Shown here piece after piece: positions 1 through 8,700 of a DNA stretch of 64,000 nucleotides. A model generated the notes under the pieces. That model made no database searches. It saw nothing but the letters and a program-made list of their open reading frames with translations, and was not told where the DNA came from. The DNA is taken from contig JAGPUQ010000008.1 in NCBI GenBank assembly GCA_018069525.1, positions 124,001-188,000 on the forward strand. Reading direction: 5' to 3'. The first letter of the stretch is position 1; each line of letters starts with the position of its first letter. The position numbers and the translations under genes were made by a program. This stretch comes from Porticoccaceae bacterium (GTDB lineage Bacteria; Pseudomonadota; Gammaproteobacteria; Pseudomonadales; Porticoccaceae).

Positions 1-2090
1 ACACCGTGGTCAACATGACCCCCTGGAAAGACGGCAAAGCCAACGAAGGCCACGCCTGTGTGAAAGGTCGTTTTGCCTTTGGTTACGCCACCCATCAGGA
101 CCGCATTACCTCGCCGATGATTCGCGACAGCATCGAAGACGAGTGGCAGGAAGTCAGTTGGGATGAAGCCTTCGCTTTTGCCGCAAAACGGCTGCGCGAG
201 ACCCAGGAAAAATACGGCCCCAACAGCATCGGCGCTATTAGCTCTTCCCGCTGCACTAACGAAGAAGTGTGGTTGGTGCAAAAAATGGTTCGTGCTGGTT
301 TCGGCAATAACAATATCGATACCTGTGCGCGGGTGTGTCATTCCCCCACCGGCTACGGTTTAAAAACCACTTTAGGTGAATCGGCGGGTACCCAGTCTTT
401 TGCCTCGGTCGCTAAATCCGATGTGATTATGGTGATGGGTGCCAACCCCACCGACGCTCATCCGGTATTTGCCTCACGGCTGAAAAAACGTTTGCGTGAA
501 GGCGCAAAGTTGATTGTCGTCGATCCCCGAAAAATTCAGCTGGTCGATGCGCCCCACGTGAAGGCGGATTACCACTTACAGGTTAGGCCCGGCACTAACG
601 TCGCATTTATCAACGCCATGGCTCATGTCATTGTTAGCGAAGGTTTCGAAGCCAAAGCCTTTATCGCCGAGCGCTGTGAAACCGCCGCTTACGAACAGTG
701 GCTTGCTTTTGTGAGTGACGAAAAACATTCTCCTGAAGCCAGCGAAAGCATTACCGGTATTCCCGCAGCCGATGTGCGAGCGGCGGCGCGGCTTTTTGCT
801 ACAGAAGGAAACGGCGCGATTTATTACGGTCTCGGTGTAACCGAACACAGTCAGGGTTCCACCACGGTTATGGGTATTGCCAATTTGGCGATGCTTACCG
901 GTAATATCGGTCGCGAAGGCGTTGGCGTGAATCCGCTGCGTGGTCAGAACAACGTGCAGGGCTCCTGCGATATGGGTTCCTTCCCTCACGAGCTTCCCGG
1001 TTATCGACATATATCCGACGGCGACACCCGCGCTACCTTCGAGCAAGACTGGAAAGTTAACCTCGATGCCGAACCGGGTCTGCGTATTCCCAATATGTTT
1101 GATGCCGCCATCGATGGCGACTTTAGAGGTTTGTATTGTCAGGGCGAGGATATCGCTCAATCCGATCCCAATACTCATCACGTTGAAGCTGCTTTGTCGT
1201 CGCTCGATTGCCTGATTGTGCAGGATTTGTTCTTAAACGAAACCGCCAAATTTGCCCACGTGTTTTTACCAGGCTCTTCGTTCCTGGAAAAAGACGGTAC
1301 CTTTACCAATGCCGAGCGCCGTATCTCACCCGTGCGCCAGGCCATGCCACCCAAAGCCGGGCTGGCTGACTGGGAAGCAACTATGGGCTTGGCTAAAGCC
1401 CTCGGTGTCGATATGCACTACGATCATCCCAGCGAAATTATGGATGAGATCGCCCGTTTAACCCCGACCTTTACCGGCGTGAGCTACGACCGACTCGACG
1501 AGCTGGGCAGTATTCAGTGGCCCTGTAACGAGGCCACGCCCGATGGCACGCCGACCATGCACATTAATGAATTTGTCCGTGGTAAAGGTTTTTTTGCGGT
1601 CACCGAATTTACCCCCACCGATGAGCGCGCCACTCGCAAGTTTCCACTGTTGTTAACTACCGGACGAATTCTTAGCCAATACAATGTGGGTGCACAGACT
1701 CGCCGCACCGAGAACAACAACTGGCACGACGAAGATATTTTAGAAATCCATCCCCATGATGCGGAAGAGCGTGGTATTAAAGATGGCGACTGGGGCGGTA
1801 TTCAAAGCCGTGTTGGCGATACGGTACTGCGCGTAAAAGTGAGCGAAAATGTTCAGCCCGGCGTGGTTTACACGACCTTTCATCACCCTTTCTCGGGTGC
1901 CAATGTGGTGACCACGGATAACTCCGATTGGGCCACCAACTGCCCCGAATACAAAGTCACTGCCGTGGAGGTGAGCAAAGTTGTCGCACCTTCCCGCTGG
2001 CAAGACCGGCAACAGAAGTTCAACGAGCAGCAGCTTGGTTTGCTGCGCAAAGCTAAGCGTCGAGATGAAGAATCTAGTCACGCGCGCTAA
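1..2090 (+). CDS. fdsA: NAD-linked formate dehydrogenase, molybdenum catalytic (alpha) subunit, 5' truncated by window
   Basis: Catalytic subunit of a cytoplasmic formate dehydrogenase that oxidises formate to CO2 and passes electrons through Fe-S clusters to NAD-reducing partner subunits. The frame is open to the left edge, so the N-terminal ferredoxin-like domains lie outside the window. Visible are the last cysteine of the N-terminal 4Fe-4S site (HACVKGR, bases 51-71), the CARVCHSPT segment whose second cysteine (codon 336-338) is the expected Mo ligand (cysteine, not selenocysteine), and a C-terminal molybdopterin-dinucleotide binding domain. It is followed 20 bp later by fdhD/fdsC and then fdsD, the order of fdsGBACD operons, which supports FdsA over other members of the molybdopterin oxidoreductase family. 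Confidence 0.93.
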   Translation, partial: TVVNMTPWKDGKANEGHACVKGRFAFGYATHQDRITSPMIRDSIEDEWQEVSWDEAFAFAAKRLRETQEKYGPNSIGAISSSRCTNEEVWLVQKMVRAGFGNNNIDTCARVCHSPTGYGLKTTLGESAGTQSFASVAKSDVIMVMGANPTDAHPVFASRLKKRLREGAKLIVVDPRKIQLVDAPHVKADYHLQVRPGTNVAFINAMAHVIVSEGFEAKAFIAERCETAAYEQWLAFVSDEKHSPEASESITGIPAADVRAAARLFATEGNGAIYYGLGVTEHSQGSTTVMGIANLAMLTGNIGREGVGVNPLRGQNNVQGSCDMGSFPHELPGYRHISDGDTRATFEQDWKVNLDAEPGLRIPNMFDAAIDGDFRGLYCQGEDIAQSDPNTHHVEAALSSLDCLIVQDLFLNETAKFAHVFLPGSSFLEKDGTFTNAERRISPVRQAMPPKAGLADWEATMGLAKALGVDMHYDHPSEIMDEIARLTPTFTGVSYDRLDELGSIQWPCNEATPDGTPTMHINEFVRGKGFFAVTEFTPTDERATRKFPLLLTTGRILSQYNVGAQTRRTENNNWHDEDILEIHPHDAEERGIKDGDWGGIQSRVGDTVLRVKVSENVQPGVVYTTFHHPFSGANVVTTDNSDWATNCPEYKVTAVEVSKVVAPSRWQDRQQKFNEQQLGLLRKAKRRDEESSHAR

Positions 2091-2110
2091 TTCGGATCGC
2101 GTCAGGTTGG

Positions 2111-2971
2111 GTGCGCGCTGTGAATGAAGATTCCGATTTGCAATCGGCGCTCAGTGTGCAGCGTCCGGCTAGCGACTGGCGTCGCGGCGAAGCCAATACG
2201 CCAAGCTGTACCCAGGTGCAGGATGACATTGTTTGCGAAGTCCCCGTCGCGCTGGTCTACAACGGTATTTCCCATGTGGTGATGATGGCGACGCCAGATC
2301 ATCTTGCCGATTTTGCTCTGGGTTTTAGTTTGACCGAAGGCATCGTGCAAAACCTCCAGCAAATTTATAGCATGGAAACGGTGCGGCAAGCTGACGCCGG
2401 CATAGACGGCATCGAAGTTAGGATAGATATTAGTACCGAACAATTTGCGGCGCTAAAAACCGTACGCCGTAATCTCACGGGTCGCACCGGCTGTGGTTTG
2501 TGCGGGGCCGAGTCGTTACAACAGGCGATTCGTAAACCAGTACCCGTTACCGGTGAGCATCCCATCAATCATAACGCGATAGAAAACGCCGTTGGCCAAC
2601 TTGCCGATCATCAACCCCTGCAAGCCCAGACCGGCGCGGTACACGGCGCAGCCTGGTGTGATGCCGCTGGTAATATCCAATGTCTACGCGAGGATGTGGG
2701 TCGTCACAACGCACTGGATAAATTAATTGGCCAGCTCAGTAGTGCAGGTAAGGAAAACGTTTTTAATAAAGGCTTTGCGTTAATTTCCAGTCGAGCCAGT
2801 TATGAAATGGTGGTTAAAGCGGCGGCGATGAATATCGGTATTTTAGTTGCGGTGTCTGCGCCTACCAGTCTGGCCATCGAGCTGGCCGAAGCCGCCAATA
2901 TTACCCTGGTGGGTTTTGCTCGACCCGGCCGGCATATGGTTTACAGTCATCCGTTTCGTATTGTTGATTAG
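2111..2971 (+). CDS. fdhD: Formate dehydrogenase accessory sulfurtransferase FdhD (FdsC)
   Basis: Delivers sulfur to the bis-MGD molybdenum cofactor so that the formate dehydrogenase becomes active. The 286-residue length fits the family. The conserved CGLCG cysteine pair is at residues 128-131 and the family blocks GFSLTEGI, DVGRHNALDK and SRASYEMVVKAA are all present. GTG at 2111 is the upstream start; an in-frame GTG at 2120 is a possible alternative. It lies between fdsA and fdsD and is presumably co-transcribed with them. In fds operons this gene is called fdsC. Confidence 0.95.
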   Translation: MRAVNEDSDLQSALSVQRPASDWRRGEANTPSCTQVQDDIVCEVPVALVYNGISHVVMMATPDHLADFALGFSLTEGIVQNLQQIYSMETVRQADAGIDGIEVRIDISTEQFAALKTVRRNLTGRTGCGLCGAESLQQAIRKPVPVTGEHPINHNAIENAVGQLADHQPLQAQTGAVHGAAWCDAAGNIQCLREDVGRHNALDKLIGQLSSAGKENVFNKGFALISSRASYEMVVKAAAMNIGILVAVSAPTSLAIELAEAANITLVGFARPGRHMVYSHPFRIVD

Positions 2972-2995
2972 CAGGATTAGGGAGAAAATAACTTC

Positions 2996-3199
2996 GTGTC
3001 AGATCATTTGGTAAAGATGGCCAATCAGATTGCCATAAATATTCCGGCTTCTAGCCCTGAAGCTAAAGCTAAAAATACAGCGAATCATATTGATAAATTT
3101 TGGTCACCGTCTATGAAAGCCCAGATTAAAGAGCATGCCAGTCAAGGTGGGGCCGGGCTTAATACGGAGTCGTTGCGGGCGATAGGTTTGTTGTCTTAA
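2996..3199 (+). CDS. fdsD: Formate dehydrogenase delta subunit FdsD
   Basis: Small 67-residue protein with the FdsD pattern: LVKMANQIA near the N-terminus, then HIDKFWSPSMKAQI. FdsD is a small accessory subunit of NAD-dependent formate dehydrogenases needed for activity; its exact role is less clear than that of the other subunits. GTG start at 2996 is preceded by an AGGGAGA-type ribosome site about ten bases upstream. The C-terminal part (SMKAQIKEHASQGGAGLN) has a diverged second copy at 3929-3993, fused in frame upstream of the pirin gene, with the YefM-YoeB module between the two copies. Confidence 0.85.
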   Translation: MSDHLVKMANQIAINIPASSPEAKAKNTANHIDKFWSPSMKAQIKEHASQGGAGLNTESLRAIGLLS

Positions 3200-3340
3200 A
3201 AAATAATTAGGGTGGCGAACTTTTCATTCCGATGTCCGTTGATGCCCATAAAGACACAGCCCAATTATTGATGGCGCGACAATATTTCCGTTCGTTAACG
3301 CATGCGTTTAACTTAACAAGTTTTTCTTTTTCCCATTAAA

Positions 3341-3607
3341 TCATTTTTCATAATGGTAGCGACAAGAAATAATGGTTATCTGGCTGTTGTCAGCGGCATA
3401 AACCAGGCGATTGGCATCATCTATTCGACGCGACCACAAGCCTGCCAGATTTTCTTTCAAGGGTTCCGGTTTTCCTATACCTTTAAAAGGTGATCGTTGG
3501 GTATCAATAATGAGTTTGTTGACGCGTTTTAATGTTTTTTTATCCTGGCTTTGCCAGTAAATATAATCTGACCACGCCTCCTTCGTCCAGGAGACTAGCT
3601 CAATCAT
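3341..3607 (-). CDS. yoeB: Type II toxin YoeB, mRNA interferase
   Basis: 88-residue RelE-superfamily toxin that cleaves mRNA in the ribosomal A site. The C-terminal CRYHYEK ending carries the catalytic histidine of YoeB, and the GKPEPLKENLAGLWSRRI block is typical of the family. The start overlaps the end of the antitoxin gene by 8 bp, the usual coupled layout. Both genes read opposite to the flanking fdsD and pirin genes. The module sits between fdsD and a partial second copy of the fdsD 3' end. Confidence 0.95.
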   Translation of the reverse strand: MIELVSWTKEAWSDYIYWQSQDKKTLKRVNKLIIDTQRSPFKGIGKPEPLKENLAGLWSRRIDDANRLVYAADNSQITIISCRYHYEK

Positions 3608-3854
3608 TGACTAGCTCGCGCTGCGTCACTTGTCCCTTTTGATATTGCTTAATAGATTTGGCCAAATGCGCTGCATTTGCGGGGCTTTTTAATAGATGCA
3701 CTGTTTCCATCAGGCTATTAAACTGATCGAGGGACATTACTACAGCATCATCGCTATCACGACGAGAAATGATCGTGTAGTCGGCGTCGTTAACTACTTG
3801 ATCTAGAACATTTTTAAGTTTGTTTCGAGCTTCGGAAAAATTGATAACTCTCAT
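3600..3854 (-). CDS. yefM: Type II antitoxin YefM
   Basis: 84-residue Phd/YefM-fold antitoxin with the N-terminal INFSEARNKLKNVLDQV DNA-binding region and the SRRDSDDAVVMSLDQFNSLMET strand-helix block, followed by a toxin-binding tail. It neutralises YoeB and represses its own promoter. A promoter and GTAC-centred operator lie directly upstream (3871-3915). The gene overlaps yoeB by 8 bp. Confidence 0.95.
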   Translation of the reverse strand: MRVINFSEARNKLKNVLDQVVNDADYTIISRRDSDDAVVMSLDQFNSLMETVHLLKSPANAAHLAKSIKQYQKGQVTQRELVND

Positions 3855-3870
3855 GAGGGCTCACCATGTT

Positions 3871-3915
3871 GTACGGTAATAAGTACAAGTATAACTTGTA
3901 CTGAATATTGTGCAA
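3871..3915 (-). promoter_or_regulatory. yefM-yoeB promoter and operator
   Basis: Read on the minus strand: -35 TTGCAC (3915-3910), 16-bp spacer, -10 TATACT (3893-3888). Overlapping the -10 is a perfect inverted repeat AGTACAAGT-ata-ACTTGTACT (3882-3902). GTAC cores occur at 3871, 3883 and 3898, the first two 12 bp apart. E. coli YefM binds TGTACA-type palindromes spaced 12 bp apart, so autoregulation is the likely role. The -35 element is about 14 bp from the duplicated fdsD 3' end. Confidence 0.75.
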
Positions 3916-3928
3916 GTCTATGATGCTG

Positions 3929-3993
3929 TCGATGAAGTCCCAGATGAAAGAATATGTAAATCAAGGTGGGCCGGGGCTTAATGCGGAGTCATT
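3929..3993 (+). repeat. Partial duplicate of the fdsD 3' end
   Basis: Matches fdsD bases 3110-3174 without gaps, about 80% identical by eye (13 mismatches in 65). Translated it gives SMKSQMKEYVNQGGPGLN against SMKAQIKEHASQGGAGLN in FdsD. The copy is in frame with the pirin gene that follows, so the pirin frame is open from a TTG at 3908 through the fdsD remnant. The YefM-YoeB module occupies the interval between the two copies. Confidence 0.85.
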
Positions 3994-3994
3994 T

Positions 3995-4882
3995 ATGCAA
4001 TCGAGAAACGATTTAAAAACAGCTAAAAAATTAAGCGCTGTCAGACGTAACGCCGATGGCCATTGGGTCGGTGATGGTTTTCCCGTGCGAACTTTGTTTT
4101 CTTATCCCGATCTTGGCGCGGCTTTAAGTCCTTTCCTGCTTCTCGATTATGCTGGCCCTATGGATTTCCCGCCGACTAATGAACGGCGTGGTGTTGGCGA
4201 GCATCCCCATCGCGGTTTTGAAACCGTGACCATTGTTTATCAAGGTGAAGTGGAGCACCAGGATTCGTCCGGGGGTGGTGGTAGCATTGGTCCCGGCGAT
4301 GTGCAGTGGATGACTGCGGCATCGGGCGTGGTTCACGAAGAATTCCACGGCCGCAATTTCGCCCGGCAGGGCGGTATCTTTGAGTTGGTACAGCTTTGGG
4401 TGAATTTACCGGCCAAAGATAAAATGACGAACCCGCGTTATCAAAATATTCTCGATAGCCAAATCCCTTCCGTCAGCCTGGCCAATAATCAAGGTAGTGC
4501 GCGAGTAATCGCCGGTGAATTTGAAGGCGCCAGCGGGCCAGCCAAAACCTTCACGCCCATGTGTGTTGTGGATCTTCGCCTAAACAGTGACCAAGCAATA
4601 AATCTTGCTGTGCCCGAAGACTGGACCACCGTGCTGGTAGTGCTTCAAGGAACACTGCGGATAGGTTCCGAGTTGGTTGAAGCTGCGGAAGTGGCGCTGT
4701 TTGAGCGCGACGGAAGCGGTATTAGTATCGATAGCGCGCAACACCTTACCGCGCTGTTACTGTGCGGAGAAGCGATTGACGAAGCCATTGTGGGCGGCGG
4801 CCCTTTCGTTATGAATACCTCCGCGGAAATCCAGCAGGCAATGTTGGATTATCGCAACGGTGAGATGGGGGTTTTGTCTTAA
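3995..4882 (+). CDS. Pirin family protein (cupin)
   Basis: Bicupin protein of the pirin family; members are iron-dependent quercetinase-like or redox-sensing proteins and the substrate here is unknown. The N-terminal cupin shows the pirin signature GEHPHRGFETVTI and EHQDSSGGGGSIGPGDVQWMTA with metal-ligand histidines, followed by VHEEFHGRNFARQGG and LWVNLP. I place the start at ATG 3995, preceded by GGAGT, giving 295 residues. The frame is also open back to 3908, which would add about 29 residues derived from the fdsD C-terminus. Which start is used cannot be told from sequence. Confidence 0.9.
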   Translation: MQSRNDLKTAKKLSAVRRNADGHWVGDGFPVRTLFSYPDLGAALSPFLLLDYAGPMDFPPTNERRGVGEHPHRGFETVTIVYQGEVEHQDSSGGGGSIGPGDVQWMTAASGVVHEEFHGRNFARQGGIFELVQLWVNLPAKDKMTNPRYQNILDSQIPSVSLANNQGSARVIAGEFEGASGPAKTFTPMCVVDLRLNSDQAINLAVPEDWTTVLVVLQGTLRIGSELVEAAEVALFERDGSGISIDSAQHLTALLLCGEAIDEAIVGGGPFVMNTSAEIQQAMLDYRNGEMGVLS

Positions 4883-4914
4883 AAAGGAGTGTTGGTAAAG
4901 AGTTTTGTGTATTG

Positions 4915-5211
4915 CTATGGCCGGGTGCGCCGTGAGTTCTTCCAATATATGTACCTGTCTACTTGGCTAAGCGGATAAGCATTACCAATTCTTAGTATTC
5001 CTATGCCGATTAATGCCATGGCTATTGAAACAAAGATAAGGCTGAAGATCACGTTTAACGTAGTTCTAAAACCTGTCGATTCAAGAAAGATAACAAACCT
5101 GCCAGCATTAGGGCGGATGTTGTGTTCCGTATTCGTTGCGAAAGTTGCACCTAGAATGGCGCCTGAACATAGCCCGGCTAACACTACTACTGGAGATAAT
5201 CCTTCGGTCAT
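4915..5211 (-). CDS. Small hypothetical membrane protein
   Basis: 98 residues with two hydrophobic stretches: residues 7-26 (VVVLAGLCSGAILGATFA) and 53-76 (VIFSLIFVSIAMALIGIGIL), with charged ends. No family was recognised. It stands 74 bp downstream of another unrecognised minus-strand gene (5286-5699) and the two may form a small operon. Its codon use is plain and the local GC content looks lower than in neighbouring housekeeping genes, so acquisition from elsewhere is possible. Confidence 0.55.
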   Translation of the reverse strand: MTEGLSPVVVLAGLCSGAILGATFATNTEHNIRPNAGRFVIFLESTGFRTTLNVIFSLIFVSIAMALIGIGILRIGNAYPLSQVDRYIYWKNSRRTRP

Positions 5212-5285
5212 ATTGGATGCTTAATGTTTAACATAAGTGGCAGCTGTATAAATTGCCGTACTTGATTATGTTGGACCTGTGTTAT

Positions 5286-5699
5286 TCAACGTGCGTACTG
5301 CTTGATTTGGCTGATGTAAGTGTAGGGTATGGCTATTTCTCCAGGTACATCCTCGATTACTATTACCCCCGACTTTCTTAGACCAAATTTTTCCTCCCTA
5401 AGGAGGGTCACTTTCTCCCAAGGTATATACACACTGGGATATATAAATGAAGTAAATAAGCTTTTTAGATGGAGGCCTTGCGAATCAAGTTCTGGAGCAA
5501 ACATGTTCCAACGCTGCCAAATCGCCTCTGGCTTCCGATAGCGTAAAACACGTGGGATGATATTTCCGTTGGGCTTAGTTGTTTTATATTTTTTATTCAG
5601 TTCTTTCCAAAATCCGCTATGGCCTTGCTTCCAATAATAAACCATCGCGAATAACGAAAAAACTATGACGATTATTCCTAAAGGATTATTAGTGGGCAT
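5286..5699 (-). CDS. Hypothetical protein, N-terminal membrane anchor with a possible PH-like domain
   Basis: 137 residues. A single hydrophobic segment at about residues 6-23 is followed by a basic region, then a soluble domain with alternating strands (SVYIPWEKVTLLREEK, KSGVIVIEDV, GEIAIPYTYI). The W-x-x-x pattern of a membrane-anchored domain with an IPW-x-x-V motif resembles bacterial PH-like domains, but this is inference only. It lies 51 bp downstream of the end of the large gene at 5751-9971, on the same strand. Confidence 0.6.
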   Translation of the reverse strand: MPTNNPLGIIVIVFSLFAMVYYWKQGHSGFWKELNKKYKTTKPNGNIIPRVLRYRKPEAIWQRWNMFAPELDSQGLHLKSLFTSFIYPSVYIPWEKVTLLREEKFGLRKSGVIVIEDVPGEIAIPYTYISQIKQYAR

Positions 5700-5750
5700 T
5701 GTGCTTATTCTCTTTCAGACTCGATATGAGGTGCGCGCGATAATCCCGCA

Positions 5751-8700
5751 TCAATTCTTCCCTTCCGGGCCGGCTTCTACTTTAGCTGCTTTGGTCGGCC
5801 CATTATCCCAAAACTTGCCGGTAGTCAGGCATTGCCAGCCCCACTTAATCCAGTTGAGCAGCGCGAACACTATCCACAGTGACCATAGCAGCATGGTGAT
5901 GCGATACACCCACAGCGGTACGCTAAACACCATGCCCTGGGGTAGGGCATTTGTGCTGTGATCTTGATACCACTGGTAGTAAAAATTGCTCGATCCGTTT
6001 CCAGTCACCTGCATTTCAGGTGCAGAGAGCAAGCTTTGTGGGATGGTGGTAAACAGGCAGCCGAGGGCAATGATGGAGAGTAAAATTAACGCCAGTTGGG
6101 TGAGATTAAACAGCGGCAGCGTAGCGGGCATTGGTTTGCGCCGTCGCCATTCCATAGCAAAAAACCACAGCACCACGGGGACACTAACCGCCGTGCTGAC
6201 GGTACTGATGCCAATGGTGAGTAACAACCACTGCCAGGTGCGCACGGGAATGGATAAGCCGAAGCGTTTAACCGCCATGCCGAGGCCAATGGCCACGCCG
6301 ATAATGACCACCAAAACGCCCCAGTACAGCATGGCTGGGCCGATGTTCGGGCCTTGTAAGAGTAGCGGCCAGCGGTCGCCGGGCAAGTGTAATTTGATAT
6401 CAATATTGTTGGCGGGAGTGGGCAAGATAAAGGCGGGGGTTTCGACAACCTGGTCGATACCCTGAGCCAGTTCCCACTCGATTTTAATGGTCTGTAAACC
6501 GGGCCGCAGCGGCAGCACAACTTCGTTACCCTCTTTGGGTCGGGTTTGTTCGTTGCCATCAATTTCGATGCGTTGTAATTCTCCGGGCACCGGTAATTCC
6601 AGTCGATAGTCGCCGCCTAAGCTCGCGCGAATTTTTAACGACAGGCTGAGAGCGGCACTGCGTGCGCCGGGGGAATGTTCCACCACCGCACTTTCTACGG
6701 TGGTGGTTGGGCCGGGCACGGGTTCGGGTTGCACGGAGCTAAGGGTGAGGGTTTCTCCGGGCCAGGGTTGCCATAAAGGGTTGGGCGAACCGGGACTTTT
6801 AACGGCGGGCAGACCCTCGCCGGAAATATGCCAACGCGGTGAGGCTTGCACGCGCCAGAGTTCGATCCACTGACTGGTGTCGGGCGCGCTGAGTTGCAGT
6901 TCGGCGGTGGGCTCGAGTACCGAGCGCCACTGAAACGAATGTTGGCCGCCGGGCAGGGTGACTAATACTTCTCGATCACCGCTGACTTTGTGATCGCTGA
7001 CCATGGCTTCACCGGCCAGCAGGGGGATTTTTAGGTTGATGGTGCCCGCCTGTGGCGCGATGCGGGTGACGGTGGTGGTCAGTTGCCAGTCGATGTCCTG
7101 CGACAGCACGCGCTCGACCCGCACAAAGGGTTTAATGGGATCGGGTAGCAGAGTATCTTTGGCCTGAGTTTGCTCCTGCTTGCTCAATTGCAGGGTTTTA
7201 CCGCGCAGTTGGCCGTCGGATATGCCCTGTATTTGCCAGCCCGGTGCCGATACGGCGACTTGATGTAAAGGCAGCGCGAAGGTGAAATTAATACTGTCGC
7301 CAACGATATCACCACGTAGCAGCAGATCGTGGGCGCCAGGTTCTACTTGCGCCCATAGCTGATTTCCACCGCGGGCCAGCGCTGCGGATTTACCATCGAT
7401 GAGCAGTGCGGCGGCGCGCCAGTTATTACCGAGGGGTAGGGGTATCGCAACGGAGGTGTCGGTGGCGACACGCAGGCGCAAGGTGAAAGTGTTGCCCTCA
7501 ACGTCTAATTGCCCCTGGAGCAAGCTGGCGCATTGGGGCGTACAGGTCGGCGGTTTAAGGAGTTCGGTTTTGAGTTCCTCCAATAGTTTTTGTGGCGGGA
7601 AATCCGCGGCAGCAGTGGGTGGCGACAGTGTTGCAGACAAGATTGCCGAGCCCATCACTAGTGCCAATAAGGCTGCCGGCAGCAAGCCGCTGGCGGTGCT
7701 GATGCCGCTACCGGAACGACTGTTGCTGGAGGTACTAGAAGAGCTGCTAGAAGAGCTACCACTAGAAGAACCGCTGGAGCTGCCAGAGCCACTGGAGCCG
7801 CCCGCACTCAGTAGGGCTCGGGTCAGGCCATAAATTAACAAACCCACTAATGCCACCTGAATAAACTTCAGGCTGCGGGTGAGCCAGGGCGGTGACAAAT
7901 ACAATTTCAGCGCGGCGTCGGCGCGCACCGGCCCGCTCCACGAGAGATTAACTTGTCGCCAGTTCCAGGTGGGTTCACCCGGCCCGGTTTGGACATTGTC
8001 GGTGGGGCGGTAGCGTTTTCGCGGTTCGGGTGTACGCCTGGCTTTGCTGTCTAGCTTGCTCAACCTGGGGGACATCGCATCTTCAACCATCTCGCTTCCT
8101 ACGGAGAACGATTCGTCGATGGAGCTAATGCCGTCGTAACGCGAAGCGTAGTTATTACTATTAATAGCCCTTTCCTGTTCCAGTTGCGGGTAGAGCCCGC
8201 GACGAATTTGCTGTACCGCAAAGGCCAGCGCAACGATGACTAAAATAAGCAGCACGCCCAGCGCAATACCTCGTAACCAGCGCCGCAGTTTGCCTTGGGG
8301 TATGACACGTAATAATGGAATTGCTGCGACCAGTACCACCCAGCCCATCAGCGGTGCGCCGGATTCGTGGTAGGTCAGTGCCAGGGTGGCGGCAGACACC
8401 AGTGCCCAGCGCCAGTCGAGGATGCGCAATGTCGCGCCGACAATCAGTAAACACAAAAATAGATCCCATAAATCCCAGCGCGATAGCCACGAGGAGGCGA
8501 TGCGATCTGGCCCACTGGCGTGCCAAAGCTGCCAGCCGGGTGGCAGGTTGAGCTGTAAGCTAACGCTGTCGAAATTATGTTGCCAGCCGGTGGCGTCGAG
8601 GGCTGACAAAGGCTCGATGCGACTCAGGGCTTCCACCGAGACGTTGGCTTGGCGTACCTCAATGCCGTGCCCGCTTTCGCCAGGCATACGCGTGACTACC

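Noticed and set aside
336..338. Selenocysteine at the formate dehydrogenase active site
   Set aside because: The codon is TGT (cysteine); the SelW-like and SelO proteins also use cysteine, so there is no sign of selenocysteine decoding here.
7399..7833. 144-codon plus-strand frame rich in Leu/Glu/Pro
   Set aside because: Antisense to the poly-serine linker of the large membrane protein; the repetitive composition is a by-product of the serine codons.
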